Assembly (NCBI RefSeq): GCF_937858865.1
Contig: NZ_CALLYO010000114.1
Coordinates: forward strand, 1 to 15,435
Direction of reading: 5' to 3'
Source: an uncultured Amaricoccus sp.
GTDB taxonomy: Bacteria; Pseudomonadota; Alphaproteobacteria; Rhodobacterales; Rhodobacteraceae
Length of the DNA stretch: 15,435 bases
Notes under the pieces: model-generated
The model's database searches: none
The model's input: only the letters and a program-made list of their open reading frames with translations
Told to the model about the DNA's origin: nothing
Position numbers and translations under genes: made by a program
Shown here: positions 1 through 9,044 of the stretch, piece after piece
Layout of the letters: the number at the start of each line of letters is the position of its first letter
Numbering within the stretch: the first letter of the stretch is position 1

Positions 1-1
1 C

Positions 2-436
2 GGGCTCGAGTCGACGATCGTGGGTTTCGCCGACGGGGCGCCGGTCCTCCTCCGCCCCGGCGGCCTGCCGGCGGAGGCGGTGGCCGAGGCGCTCGGCCGG
101 CCGCTCGGAACGCCGGGCGCCGGCATCAGCGCGCCGGGGCAGCTCGCCTCGCACTATGCCCCGCGCGTCGCCGTCCGCCTCGACGCCGACGCGCCGGAGC
201 CCGGCGAGCTCTGGCTCGGCTTCGGCCCCTCGGACGACCGCCCCGGCCTCAACCTCTCGCCCGCAGGCGATCTCGCCGAGGCGGCGCGCACCCTCTTCGC
301 CCACCTGCGCGCCCTCGACGCGATGGCCGAACGGACCGGCGCCACCGGCATCGCTGTCGCCCGGCTGCCGCGCAGCGGCCTCGGCCTCGCCCTCAACGAC
401 CGGCTGGCCCGCGCCGCCGCCCCGCGCGCGGGCTGA
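2..436 (+). CDS. sua5: L-threonylcarbamoyladenylate synthase, Sua5/YrdC family (3' part only)
   Basis: The reading frame is open from the left edge, so the N-terminal catalytic YrdC domain lies outside the window. About 144 residues are visible. They begin with GLESTIVG, followed by LLRPGGL and then APGQLASHYAPR; these match the end of the YrdC domain and the linker motif (SPG...HYAP) that leads into the C-terminal Sua5 domain. The rest is an Ala/Leu-rich Sua5-like domain ending in a TGA. Known role of the family: using threonine, bicarbonate and ATP to make threonylcarbamoyl-AMP, the precursor of the t6A modification at position 37 of ANN-decoding tRNAs, in the cytoplasm. The GTG near base 20 is internal, because the conserved ESTIV motif lies upstream of it. 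The presence of the C-terminal domain points to the longer Sua5 type rather than the single-domain TsaC type. Confidence 0.9.
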   Translation, partial: GLESTIVGFADGAPVLLRPGGLPAEAVAEALGRPLGTPGAGISAPGQLASHYAPRVAVRLDADAPEPGELWLGFGPSDDRPGLNLSPAGDLAEAARTLFAHLRALDAMAERTGATGIAVARLPRSGLGLALNDRLARAAAPRAG

Positions 437-461
437 TCGGCCGGGCCGCGTTAACGAAGGT

Positions 462-480
462 TTCCATCTGGTTGATGGAA
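462..480. repeat. 7-bp perfect inverted repeat (TTCCATC / GATGGAA)
   Basis: The arms TTCCATC (462-468) and GATGGAA (474-480) are exact reverse complements around a 5-base spacer. The repeat is AT-containing within a very GC-rich genome, and its right arm overlaps the -35-like TTGATG at 472-477. It could be an operator or a weak transcript-end hairpin; no U-tract follows it on either strand. Confidence 0.45.
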
Positions 481-500
481 TGAGTATTGCCGAATGAAAT
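472..500 (+). promoter_or_regulatory. Possible sigma70-type promoter facing right, antisense to the SDR gene
   Basis: TTGATG (472-477, 4/6 match to TTGACA) and TGAAAT (495-500, 4/6 match to TATAAT) are separated by 17 bases. There is no rightward gene until 1506, so a transcript from here would run antisense into the 3' end of the SDR gene. AT-rich spacers give such matches by chance, so this is only a candidate. Confidence 0.25.
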
Positions 501-549
501 CAATGTTATGCCGAAGCGGGCGCGCGCGCCCACCCCGCGCCCGGCGCGC

Positions 550-1356
550 CTACTCCCGCACCGCGGCCAGCGGATCGAGGAGCTGCCGGCCGCCGTCCAC
601 CCCGAGGATCTGCCCGGTGACGAAGCTCGCCGCCGGCGAGGCGAGGAAGAGCGCCGCCTCGGCATATTCCCGCGGCTCGCCGGAGCGGCCGAGCGGCACC
701 ACCTCGGGCAGATCCTCGGCCACGTCGGCCTCCGGCAGCGCCGCCGTCAGCCGGTCCGGGATCCCGCCGACCGCGACCGCGTTCACCCGGATGCCGTGCG
801 GCGCCAGCGCCAGCGCCAGCACGCGGGTCAGCTGCTCCAGCGCGGCGCAGCTCACCGACCAGGCCAGCAGCTCGGGGCTGGTGCGGTGGGCCTGCACCGA
901 GCTCAGGTTGACGATCGCCCGGTCGGCCGGCTCCGGCGCCTCGGCCTCCGCCGCCTCGATCATCCGCCGCGCCACGATCTGGCTGAGCCTGAGGTTGGCG
1001 GTGACGTTCTGCCGCAGCGCCGCCTCGAGCCCGTCCGCCTCCGGGTCGAGCGGATCGGAGGCGACGAGGAGCCGCGCCGCGTTCACCAGCACGTCGATCC
1101 GGTCCCAGGCGTCGAAGGTCGCGGCGACGAGGTTCGTCATCGTGAGCTTCTCGCGCAGGTCGCCGGCGAAGGCGAGCGCCCGGCCCTCGCCGCCCTCGCC
1201 CGCGATCGCCGCCACCTCCTGCTCGAGCAGCTTCTCGTCCGCGTCGGCCATGGTGACGAAGGCGCCCGCCCGCACGAAGCGGCGGGCCGTCGCGAGACCG
1301 ATCCCGCGCGCGGCGCCGGTCACGATCACCGCCTTGCCGGAGAGCCAGCTCGCCAT
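550..1356 (-). CDS. SDR-family (Rossmann-fold) protein with altered catalytic residues
   Basis: A 268-residue protein of classical SDR length. The nucleotide-binding motif TGAARGIG is at residues 13-20, an acidic residue after the second strand (Asp38) suggests NAD(H) preference, Asp66 is in GDL, and the usual NNAG is NAAR (92-95). The catalytic tetrad is partly lost: Asn117 (QNV) and Ser153 (NLSS) remain, but the YxxxK position reads WSVSC, giving Trp166 for Tyr and Cys170 for Lys. The C-terminal part is typical (GIRVNAVAVGG; VTGQILGVDGG). The start is the ATG at 1356, just before the Rossmann strand, with GAGG about 8 bases upstream; a longer upstream reading frame adds 38 unconserved residues. 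It may be a redox-inactive or repurposed member, or one with an unusual mechanism. Substrate is unknown. It is divergent from the RND adaptor gene. Confidence 0.85.
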   Translation of the reverse strand: MASWLSGKAVIVTGAARGIGLATARRFVRAGAFVTMADADEKLLEQEVAAIAGEGGEGRALAFAGDLREKLTMTNLVAATFDAWDRIDVLVNAARLLVASDPLDPEADGLEAALRQNVTANLRLSQIVARRMIEAAEAEAPEPADRAIVNLSSVQAHRTSPELLAWSVSCAALEQLTRVLALALAPHGIRVNAVAVGGIPDRLTAALPEADVAEDLPEVVPLGRSGEPREYAEAALFLASPAASFVTGQILGVDGGRQLLDPLAAVRE

Positions 1357-1420
1357 GACAGCCTCGTCTACAGCCTCGCCGCGAGCATAGCCAGCCCGGC
1401 CGCGACGGGGAAGCGCCGAA

Positions 1421-1441
1421 CGCCCGCGCGGGCCGCGGGCG
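1421..1441. repeat. 8-bp perfect GC hairpin / operator candidate
   Basis: CGCCCGCG (1421-1428) and CGCGGGCG (1434-1441) are exact reverse complements with a 5-base loop. An overlapping 12-bp palindrome (GCCCGCGCGGGC) spans 1422-1433. The hairpin sits just upstream of the candidate -35 of the efflux operon, where a repressor or activator could bind. Chance occurrence is possible in GC-only sequence. Confidence 0.4.
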
Positions 1442-1449
1442 CTCCCCCG

Positions 1450-1477
1450 TTGCAATCGCCGTGCGGGCATGGGAAAT
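1450..1477 (+). promoter_or_regulatory. Weak promoter candidate for the RND efflux operon
   Basis: TTGCAA (1450-1455; 4/6 of TTGACA) is followed after 16 bases by GGAAAT (1472-1477; 3/6 of TATAAT). It lies 28 bases before the adaptor start codon. The match is weak and the call rests mainly on position. Confidence 0.25.
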
Positions 1478-1505
1478 CCTCGGGGCCTGTGCCGAGGAGG
1501 AGCCC

Positions 1506-2612
1506 ATGCGCTTGCGGAGCCGATACCTGAGCGGGCTCGTCGCCGCGCTCTCGCTGCTTGCCGCCGGGCGGAGCCTCGCCCAGACGCCGCCGGCGCCGGC
1601 GGTGGTGGTGGCGCCGGCCGAGATGACCGAGGTGCGGCAGAGCGCCGGCTTCACCGGCCGGGTGGTCGCGGCGCAGAAGGTCGACGTCCGCGCCCGCGTC
1701 GCCGGCTTCATCGAGGAGATCCTCTTCCGCGAGGGCTCGGAGGTCGAGGCCGGCGCGCTCCTCTACCGCATCCAGGACGACGAATACCGCGCCGCCGTCG
1801 CCGAGATCGAAGGCTCGATCGCCGCCGCCGAGGCGGAGCGCAAGCTGGCGCAGCTCGAGCGCGACCGCAAGGCGGAGCTGGTCCGCCGCAACACCGTAGC
1901 CCAGAACGAGCTCGACGTCGCCGAGGCGCAGCTCGGCCGCGCCGAGGGCGAGGTCGCGCGGCTGAACGGCACGCTCGAGCGGCAGAGGCTCCAGCTCTCC
2001 TACACCGAGATCACCGCCCCCTTTGCCGGCACCGTCGGCCTCTCCGCCGTCGACGTGGGGGCGCTGGTCGGCCCCGACACCGGCCCGCTCACCACGCTGA
2101 CGCTGCTCGATCCGATCGACGTCACCTTCCCGGTCGCCACCGCGCTGCTGCTCGACTATCACGAGGCGGTGGCGCAGGGGACGGCGAGCCGCGAGGCGAC
2201 CGTCCGCCTGACGCTCCCGAACGGCACCGTCTATCCGCTCGCCGGCAACGTCGACTACATCAGCGCCGACGTGGCGCAGGGCACCGATACGGTCACCGTG
2301 CGGGCGATCTTCGAGAACCCGGACGGGGTGCTCCTAGACGGGGCGCTGGTCGGCGTGTCGCTCGAGCAGCGCGAGCCCGAGCAGCGGCTGACCGTGCCGC
2401 AGCAGGCGGTGCAGCGCGACCAGGCCGGCGCCTTCGTGCTGCTGGTCGACGCCGACTCGAAGGTCGAGCTCCGCCGCGTCCAGGTCGGCCGCGTCGAGCA
2501 GGGGCGTGCCCTCATCACCGGCGGCCTCGCCGAGGGCGAGAACGTGATCATCGAGGGGGTGAACAAGGTCCGGCCCGGCATCGTCGTCGACGCCGCGGCG
2601 GTGGGCGGCTGA
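1506..2612 (+). CDS. RND efflux system periplasmic adaptor (membrane fusion protein)
   Basis: A 368-residue AcrA/MexA-type adaptor that would join an inner-membrane RND pump to an outer-membrane channel. A Sec signal peptide covers about residues 1-25, with predicted cleavage after SLA. There is no Cys at the cleavage site, so unlike AcrA or MexA it is probably not a lipoprotein. The first half of the lipoyl domain is around 51-92 (GRVVA...VRARVAGFIEEI...GSEVEAGALLYRI), an alpha-helical hairpin rich in Ala/Glu/Arg follows (about 95-163), and the second lipoyl half is about 164-190 (YTEITAPFAGTVGLS). Beta-barrel and membrane-proximal domains complete it (LTVPQQAV; GLAEGENVIIEGVNKVRPG). The ATG at 1506 is chosen because AGGAGG ends 5 bases upstream and the signal peptide starts there; an upstream ATG at 1470 lies in another frame. 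It is 6 bases from the permease gene, implying a shared transcript. Confidence 0.92.
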   Translation: MRLRSRYLSGLVAALSLLAAGRSLAQTPPAPAVVVAPAEMTEVRQSAGFTGRVVAAQKVDVRARVAGFIEEILFREGSEVEAGALLYRIQDDEYRAAVAEIEGSIAAAEAERKLAQLERDRKAELVRRNTVAQNELDVAEAQLGRAEGEVARLNGTLERQRLQLSYTEITAPFAGTVGLSAVDVGALVGPDTGPLTTLTLLDPIDVTFPVATALLLDYHEAVAQGTASREATVRLTLPNGTVYPLAGNVDYISADVAQGTDTVTVRAIFENPDGVLLDGALVGVSLEQREPEQRLTVPQQAVQRDQAGAFVLLVDADSKVELRRVQVGRVEQGRALITGGLAEGENVIIEGVNKVRPGIVVDAAAVGG

Positions 2613-2618
2613 CCCGCC

Positions 2619-5600
2619 ATGCTCTCCGACATCTTCATCAGCCGCCCGCGGCTCAGCGCGGTCATCTCCATCGTCCTGACGCTGGCCGGGCTCATCGCGC
2701 TCGGCGCGCTGCCGGTGGCGCAATATCCTGACATCGTCCCGCCGCAGGTGACGGTCACCGCCACCTACCCGGGCGCCGGCGCCGACGTGGTCGAGACGAC
2801 GGTCGGCCAGCCGATCGAGAGCCGCGTCGTCGGCGTCGAGGACATGCTCTACATGAAGTCGACGAGCGGCGCCGACGGCTCCTACCGGCTGACCGTCACC
2901 TTCGCCGTCGGCACCGACCCCGACATCGCCACCGTCAACGTGCAGAACCGGGTGTCGCTGGCGCTCCCCGGCCTGCCCCAGGAAGTCAGCCAGATCGGCG
3001 TCAGCGTCCGCAAGCAGTCCTCGGCACTGCTGCAGGTCATCGCGATCAGCTCGACCGACCCGGCGCACGACGGGCTCTTCCTCTCCAACTACGCCACGAT
3101 CAACCTGCTCGACGCGCTGAAGCGGGTGCCGGGCGTCGGCGACGCCTCGCTCTTCGGCGCCCTCGACTACTCGATGCGCATCGTCCTCGACGTCGACCGG
3201 ATGACGAGCCTCGGGCTCACGCCGGGCGACGTCGTCGCCGCCCTCAAGGCGCAGAACGTGCAGGCGGCGATCGGCCGCATCGGCGCCCAGCCGATGACCG
3301 ACGACCCGCTCTTCCAGCTCAACCTGACGACGCAGGGCCGGCTGACCGACCCGGCCCAGTTCGCCGACGTGGTGCTGCGCGCCAACCCGGACGGCTCGTT
3401 CCTGCGCATCCGCGACGTGGCGGCGGTCGACCTCGGCGCGCGCAGCTCCGACGTCGTCGCCCGCTTCGACGGCGAGCCGACCGCGATGATCGGCATCTAC
3501 CAGCTCCCCGGGGCCAATGCGCTCGCCGCCGGCGAGGGCATCGAGGCGACGCTCGAGCGGCTGTCGGCGAACTTCCCCGAGGGCGTCGGCTACGACACCG
3601 TCTACGACACCACCGCCTTCGTCGAGGCGAGCGTCGCCGAGGTCGAACACACGCTGATCGAGGCCTTCGTCCTCGTCATCCTCGTCGTCTTCCTCTTCCT
3701 CGGCAACTGGCGCGCCACGCTCATCCCGCTCCTCGCCGTGCCGGTGGCCTTGATCGGCACCTTCGCGGTGATGCTGGCGATGGGCTTCTCGCTCAACACG
3801 GTCTCGCTCCTCGCCATGGTGCTCGCCATCGGCATCGTCGTCGACGACGCCATCGTCGTGGTCGAGAACGTCGAGCGGGTGATGGAAGAGAACCCCGGCC
3901 TCTCCGCCGCCGAGGCGGCGCGGCGGGCGATGGGCGAGATCACCGGCGCCATCCTCGCCATCACGCTCGTCCTGCTCTCGGTCTTCGTGCCGGTCGCCTT
4001 CATCCCCGGCATCTCCGGCGCCCTCTTCCAGCAGTTCGCCGTGGCGGTCTCGGTCTCCATGGTGATCTCGGCGATCAACGCGCTCACCCTCAGCCCCGCG
4101 CTCTGCGCCGTCCTGCTGAAGCCGCACCACGGCCCGAAGCGCGGCCCCCTCGGCTGGCTCTCGCGGCGGATCGACGATGCGCGCGACGGCTACGTCCGGG
4201 TCGCCGGCGTCATCGCGCGCCGGGCGGTGATCGGGCTGCTGCTCCTCGCCGTCGCCTTCGGCGCGGTCGGCTGGCTCTTCAAGGTCGTCCCCTCGGGCTT
4301 CCTGCCGAGCGAGGACCAGGGCGCCTTCTTCGTCGAGGTGCGCCTGCCCGAGGGCTCCTCGCTCAACCGCGCCGACGCCGCCATGCGCCAGGTCGAGACG
4401 GCGCTGCGCGGCATCGAGGGCGTGCAGGGGGTGGTGAGCGCCACCGGCTACAGCTTCCTCGACGGCCTCGCCAAGTCGAACTCGGGCTTCGCCGTCGTCG
4501 CCATGAAGCCCTTCGACGAGCGCACCGACCCCGGCGCCTCGGTCTTCGCCGCGCTCGCCGCCGCCAACGCCCGCGGCCAGGCGGTGCGCGAGGCGCAGGT
4601 CTTCGCCTTCAACCTCCCGCCGATCATCGGCCTCGGCACCGGCTCGGGCTTCGAGTACCAGCTCCTCGATCTCGAGGGCCGCGGCACCGCCGAGCTCGCC
4701 CAGGTGGCGGGCGGCCTCATGGTCGCCGCCAACCAGGACCCGCGCCTCGGCCCGACCTTCACCACCTTCTCGGCCGGCTCGCCGCAGCTCTATCTCGAGC
4801 TCGACCGCGAGCGGCTGCAGACCCTCGGCGTCTCGGTCAGCGACCTCTTCACCACGCTGCAGGGCACGCTCGGCCAGATCTACGTCAACGACTTCAACCT
4901 CTTCGGCCGCACCTGGCAGGTGAACGTGCAGGCGCGCGACGCCGACCGCGCCTCGGTCGACGACATCAGCCGCCTGCACGTGCGCAACGCGGCGGGCGAG
5001 ATGACGCCGGTCAGCGCCGTGGCGCGGGTCGAATACGTCGTCGGGCCGCAGTCGATCGTCCGCTACAACAACTATCGCTCGGTGACGCTGAACGGCTCGC
5101 CGGCGCCGGGGGTGGCATCGGGCGCCGCGCTGCAGGCGATGGAGGAGGTGAGCGCCCAGGTCCTGCCGCCCGGCTACAGCTTCGAGTGGAGCGGCACCGC
5201 GCTGCAGGAGAAGGAGGCCGCCGGCCAGACCGGCACGATCCTCGCGCTCGCCCTCCTCTTCGCCTATCTCTTCCTCGTCGCGCTCTACGAGAGCTGGACC
5301 ATCCCCATCCCGGTCCTCCTGTCGGTCGCCGTCGGCGTCGCGGGCGCGCTCCTCGCGCTCAAGCTCGCCGGCCTCCCCTTCGACATCTACGCCCAGATCG
5401 GGCTCGTCGTGCTGATCGCGCTCGCCGCCAAGAACGCCATCCTGATCGTGGAGTTCGCCAAGGCGCGGCGCGAGGCCGGCATGGGCATCGCCGAGGCGGC
5501 GCTCGACGGCGCCCGCACCCGCTTCCGCGCCATCCTGATGACGAGCTTCGCCTTCATCGCCGGCCTCATCCCGCTGGTCACCGCCGAGGGTGCCGCCATG

Positions 5601-5771
5601 CTCTCGCGCCGCGCCGTCGGCACTGGGGTCGCCGGCGGCATGCTCGCCGCCGCGCTGGTCGGCATCTTCCTCATCCCGTCCCTCTACGTGATCTTCCAGA
5701 CCGCCCGCGAGTGGGTGAAGCGGCGGACCGGCGGCGCCGCCCCCGGGAGCGCACCCGCCGATGGCCGGTGA
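2619..5771 (+). CDS. RND efflux permease, HAE1 family (AcrB/MexB type)
   Basis: A 1050-residue inner-membrane pump, the normal length for AcrB-type transporters. It would export hydrophobic or amphiphilic compounds, driven by proton entry, as a homotrimer. The N-terminus ([16 protein letters not shown], then [16 protein letters not shown]) is diagnostic. The proton-relay residues are intact: Asp409-Asp410 in [14 protein letters not shown] (AcrB Asp407/408) and Lys938 in [16 protein letters not shown] (AcrB Lys940). Two large periplasmic loops lie between TM1-TM2 and TM7-TM8, and the second half repeats the first. The start lies 6 bases after the adaptor stop with only a weak Shine-Dalgarno, so translational coupling is likely. 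No TolC-type gene and no TetR/MarR regulator gene is nearby, so the outer-membrane partner is presumably encoded elsewhere. Substrate cannot be inferred. Confidence 0.95.
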   Translation: MLSDIFISRPRLSAVISIVLTLAGLIALGALPVAQYPDIVPPQVTVTATYPGAGADVVETTVGQPIESRVVGVEDMLYMKSTSGADGSYRLTVTFAVGTDPDIATVNVQNRVSLALPGLPQEVSQIGVSVRKQSSALLQVIAISSTDPAHDGLFLSNYATINLLDALKRVPGVGDASLFGALDYSMRIVLDVDRMTSLGLTPGDVVAALKAQNVQAAIGRIGAQPMTDDPLFQLNLTTQGRLTDPAQFADVVLRANPDGSFLRIRDVAAVDLGARSSDVVARFDGEPTAMIGIYQLPGANALAAGEGIEATLERLSANFPEGVGYDTVYDTTAFVEASVAEVEHTLIEAFVLVILVVFLFLGNWRATLIPLLAVPVALIGTFAVMLAMGFSLNTVSLLAMVLAIGIVVDDAIVVVENVERVMEENPGLSAAEAARRAMGEITGAILAITLVLLSVFVPVAFIPGISGALFQQFAVAVSVSMVISAINALTLSPALCAVLLKPHHGPKRGPLGWLSRRIDDARDGYVRVAGVIARRAVIGLLLLAVAFGAVGWLFKVVPSGFLPSEDQGAFFVEVRLPEGSSLNRADAAMRQVETALRGIEGVQGVVSATGYSFLDGLAKSNSGFAVVAMKPFDERTDPGASVFAALAAANARGQAVREAQVFAFNLPPIIGLGTGSGFEYQLLDLEGRGTAELAQVAGGLMVAANQDPRLGPTFTTFSAGSPQLYLELDRERLQTLGVSVSDLFTTLQGTLGQIYVNDFNLFGRTWQVNVQARDADRASVDDISRLHVRNAAGEMTPVSAVARVEYVVGPQSIVRYNNYRSVTLNGSPAPGVASGAALQAMEEVSAQVLPPGYSFEWSGTALQEKEAAGQTGTILALALLFAYLFLVALYESWTIPIPVLLSVAVGVAGALLALKLAGLPFDIYAQIGLVVLIALAAKNAILIVEFAKARREAGMGIAEAALDGARTRFRAILMTSFAFIAGLIPLVTAEGAAMLSRRAVGTGVAGGMLAAALVGIFLIPSLYVIFQTAREWVKRRTGGAAPGSAPADGR

Positions 5772-5814
5772 CGCCGGACCCGCGATCCGCTATCCTCGGG
5801 ACGAGGAGCTTGCG

Positions 5815-6384
5815 ATGAACGAGCATGCCCGGCCGCCCCGGTCGCCCGCCACCTACCAGGACGTCCTCGATGCCCCGGCGCACATGGTGGCCGAGCTCGT
5901 CGGCGGCGCGCTCCACCTCCATCCGCGGCCGGCGTTTCCGCACGCCCTCGCCGGATCGTCGCTCGGCGTCGAGCTCGGCGGGCCCTTCCAGAAGGGGCGC
6001 GGCGGCCCCGGCGGCTGGTGGATCATCGACGAGCCGGAGCTGCATCTCGGGCCGGACGTGCTCGTGCCCGACCTCGCCGGCTGGCGCCGGGAGCGGATGC
6101 CGACGTTTCCCGACGCGCCTTGGTCGGACCTCGCCCCCGACTGGGTCTGCGAGGTGCTGAGCCCCGGCACGCGAGGGTTCGATCTCACCGACAAGCGCCG
6201 CATCTATGCCGAGAGCGGCGTCGCGCACCTCTGGCTCGTCGACCCGACGCCCCGCACGCTCGAGGCCTTCGCGCTTCAGGAGGGCCGCTGGGTCCTCATC
6301 GCAGCGCTGAAGGACGACGACGAAGTGAGCGTGCCGCCCTTCGAGGCGATCACCTTCCCGCTTTCGGCGCTCTGGCCCGACTGA
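5815..6384 (+). CDS. Uma2-family (DUF820) PD-(D/E)xK nuclease-fold protein
   Basis: A 189-residue protein matching the Uma2/DUF820 family, which has a restriction-endonuclease-like fold. The core motifs are in order: AELVGGALHL (26-35), VPDLAGW with Asp86, CEVLSPGTR with Glu113, and DKRRIYAESGVAHLWLVDP with Lys127. Asp86, Glu113 and Lys127 are the likely metal/catalytic set. The start is the ATG at 5815, with AGGAG (5804-5808) six bases upstream; an in-frame ATG at 5761 overlaps the permease gene and adds 18 unconserved residues. The family is abundant in cyanobacteria and scattered elsewhere, often of unknown biological function; nuclease activity here is inferred. It lies 43 bases after the pump gene, so it could be cotranscribed, but no functional link is evident. 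I see no toxin-antitoxin partner. Confidence 0.85.
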   Translation: MNEHARPPRSPATYQDVLDAPAHMVAELVGGALHLHPRPAFPHALAGSSLGVELGGPFQKGRGGPGGWWIIDEPELHLGPDVLVPDLAGWRRERMPTFPDAPWSDLAPDWVCEVLSPGTRGFDLTDKRRIYAESGVAHLWLVDPTPRTLEAFALQEGRWVLIAALKDDDEVSVPPFEAITFPLSALWPD

Positions 6385-6409
6385 AGCCGCATCGCGCCCC
6401 GGACACGCA

Positions 6410-6439
6410 TTGACAGCGGCGGCGGCCCCGGCCGAGGAT
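6410..6439 (+). promoter_or_regulatory. Candidate promoter for ggt
   Basis: A perfect TTGACA at 6410-6415 is followed after 18 bases by GAGGAT (6434-6439; 3/6 of TATAAT). It lies in the 87-base gap between the Uma2 gene and ggt, about 30 bases before the start codon. The strong -35 makes an independent ggt promoter plausible; the -10 is poor. Confidence 0.4.
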
Positions 6440-6471
6440 GATCGCCTCACGCGCATCCGGGAGGGAAAAGC

Positions 6472-8198
6472 ATGTATCCGAGGTACGGCCTGCTGGCGGG
6501 CGCGCTCGTCCTTTTCATCGGGGCCGTCCCGCTCGAGGCGGCGTCGCCCGAGCCGGTCAAGGGCGAGAGCGGCATGGTGGTGACGGCGCACCACCTCGCC
6601 TCCCGGATCGGGGTCGACGTGCTGGAGCAGGGCGGCAACGCGGTCGATGCCGCCGTCGCCGTCGGCTACGCGCTGGCCGTCGCCTACCCGCAGGCCGGCA
6701 ACGTCGGCGGCGGCGGCTTCATGACCGTCCGCTTCGCCGACGGGCGCACCACCTTCCTCGACTTCCGCGAGCGGGCGCCGGCGGCCGCCACCGCCGGCAT
6801 GTACCTCGACGACGCCGGCAACATCGTCGAGGGCGCCAGCACCGACACCTTCCTCGCCGTCGGCGTGCCCGGCTCGGTCGCCGGCCTCGAGCTCGCCCGC
6901 GAGAAGTACGGCACCCGGAGCCGCGAGGAGCTGATCGCGCCGGCGATCGCGCTTGCCCGCGACGGCTTCGCGCTGACCGACTACGACGCGAGCGCCCTCA
7001 ACGACGCGGCGCAGATGTTCGCCCGCGACCCGGCGGCGAACGCGATCTTCGCGAAGCCGGACGGCGCGCCCTTCGTGGCCGGCGACACGCTCACGCAGCC
7101 CGATCTCGCCGCGACCCTGACCGCGATCTCCGAAGGCGGGCGCGACGGCTTCTACACCGGTCCGGTGGCGGAGAAGATCGTCGCGGCGAGCGAGGCCAAG
7201 GGCGGCCTCTTCACCCTCGACGACCTCGCCGACTACCAGGTGCGCGAGCTCGATCCGGTCGCCTGCTCCTACCGCGGCTACGAGATCGTCTCCTCGCCGC
7301 CGCCGAGCTCGGGCGGCGTCATCATCTGCGAGATCCTCAACGTCCTCGAGGGCTATCCGCTCGCCTTCCTCGGCCCCGACTCGGCCGAGACGGTGCACCT
7401 GATGGTCGAGGCCATGCGCCACGCCTACGTCGACCGCAACAGCGCGCTCGGCGACCCCGACTTCGTCGACAACCCGGTCGCGAGGCTGACCGACAAGGCC
7501 TACGCCGCCGAGATCCGCACCCGGATCGACCCCTACCGCGCCGGCGTCTCGGCCGACCTCATGCCGGAGCCCGTCGCCGAGTCCGTCGAGACGACGCACT
7601 ATTCGATCATCGACGCCGAGGGCAACGCCGTCGCCGTCACCTACACCCTCAACGGCAGTTTCGGCACCGGCATCGTCGCCGACGGCACCGGGATCCTGCT
7701 CAACAACGAGATGGACGACTTCACCGCCAAGCCCGGCACCCCGAACATGTACGGCCTCGTCCAGGGCGACGCCAACGCCGTCGCGCCGGGCAAGTCGCCC
7801 CTCTCCTCGATGAGCCCGACCATCGTCTCGCGCGGCGGCTCGCCCTTCATGGTGATCGGCAGCCCCGGCGGCCCGCGCATCATCACCATCACGCTCGAGA
7901 CGATCCTCAACGTCATCGACCACGGCATGAACATCCAGGAGGCGATCGACGCGCCGCGCATTCACCACCAGTGGCTGCCCGACGTGGTGCTGGCCGAGCC
8001 CTACGCCCTCTCGCCCGACACGGTGCGCCTGCTGACCGGCATGGGCCACCGCGTGACCGGCGATCCCGACTGGCCGATCTGGGGCGAGGCGGCGGGCATC
8101 CTCGTCGGCGGCGCCAGCCTCGCCGAGATCGAGGCGGGCGGCGGCGCCCGCTACAACGGCGCCATCGACAGCCGCGCCGCCTCCGGGGCCGCGATCGG

Positions 8199-8205
<7 letters not shown>
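6472..8205 (+). CDS. ggt: Gamma-glutamyltransferase / glutathione hydrolase precursor
   Basis: A 577-residue Ntn-hydrolase precursor that cleaves the gamma-glutamyl bond of glutathione and related peptides, transferring glutamyl to water or an amino acceptor. A Sec signal peptide (about 1-23, ending LEA) places it in the periplasm. Key residues agree with the E. coli enzyme: Arg99 (FRERAP), nucleophile Thr374 at the autocleavage site (ETTHYS), Thr392 and Asn394 (YTLNGSFG), Glu413 and Asp416 (NNEMDDF), lid-loop Tyr427, Ser445-Ser446 (PLSSMSP), and Gly466-Gly467 (SPGGPRI). From Thr374 on, the offset to E. coli numbering is a constant 17, so there is no indel across the core. Autocleavage would give a large subunit up to 373 and a small subunit 374-577. 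A GGAGG at 6460-6464 supports the ATG. The stop overlaps the end of the convergent dppF gene by 7 bases. Confidence 0.95.

Positions 8206-9040
<835 letters not shown>

Positions 9041-9044
<4 letters not shown>

Larger units (their letters stand above)
437..549. other. AT-rich convergent intergenic island
   Basis: This gap lies between the end of the Sua5 gene and the end of the leftward SDR gene. Bases 451-510 are 38/60 A+T, a sharp contrast with the surrounding sequence. The gap holds one 7-bp inverted repeat, a promoter-like element facing right, and a 14-bp GC palindrome (518-531, GGGCGCGCGCGCCC). No T-run follows either inverted repeat, so I do not call an intrinsic terminator. No gene is evident. 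Confidence 0.6.
1357..1505. promoter_or_regulatory. Divergent regulatory region between SDR and RND adaptor genes
   Basis: These 149 bases separate two divergent starts and must carry promoters for both unless transcription enters from elsewhere. The region contains a strong GC hairpin (1421-1441), a weak rightward -35/-10 pair (1450-1477), and a leftward TATGCT -10-like element near 1385 with no good -35. The Shine-Dalgarno of the adaptor gene (AGGAGG, 1495-1500) is at its right end. Confidence 0.5.

Noticed and set aside
518..531. 14-bp GC palindrome as an intrinsic terminator for the SDR or Sua5 gene
   Set aside because: No T-run follows on either strand, and alternating GC sequence readily makes such palindromes.
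1357..1470. N-terminal extension of the SDR protein from 1470
   Set aside because: The 38 extra residues are Arg/Ala-rich and precede the Rossmann strand that normally begins the protein; ATG 1356 gives the family's usual length.
1470..1505. Upstream starts extending the RND adaptor
   Set aside because: A start at 1461 in the adaptor frame would place 15 polar residues before the signal peptide, whereas ATG 1506 has an ideal AGGAGG and begins directly with the signal sequence.
2334..4979. An 881-codon open frame on the minus strand opposite the RND permease
   Set aside because: It is a codon-bias shadow: very GC-rich third positions remove stops on the opposite strand. Its product is low-complexity (His/Asp/Arg/Glu-rich) with no recognisable domain, while the plus strand encodes a complete pump.
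5671..8049. A 792-codon open frame on the minus strand opposite Uma2 and ggt
   Set aside because: Same shadow effect; it crosses two real genes and an intergenic gap, and the product is compositionally biased.
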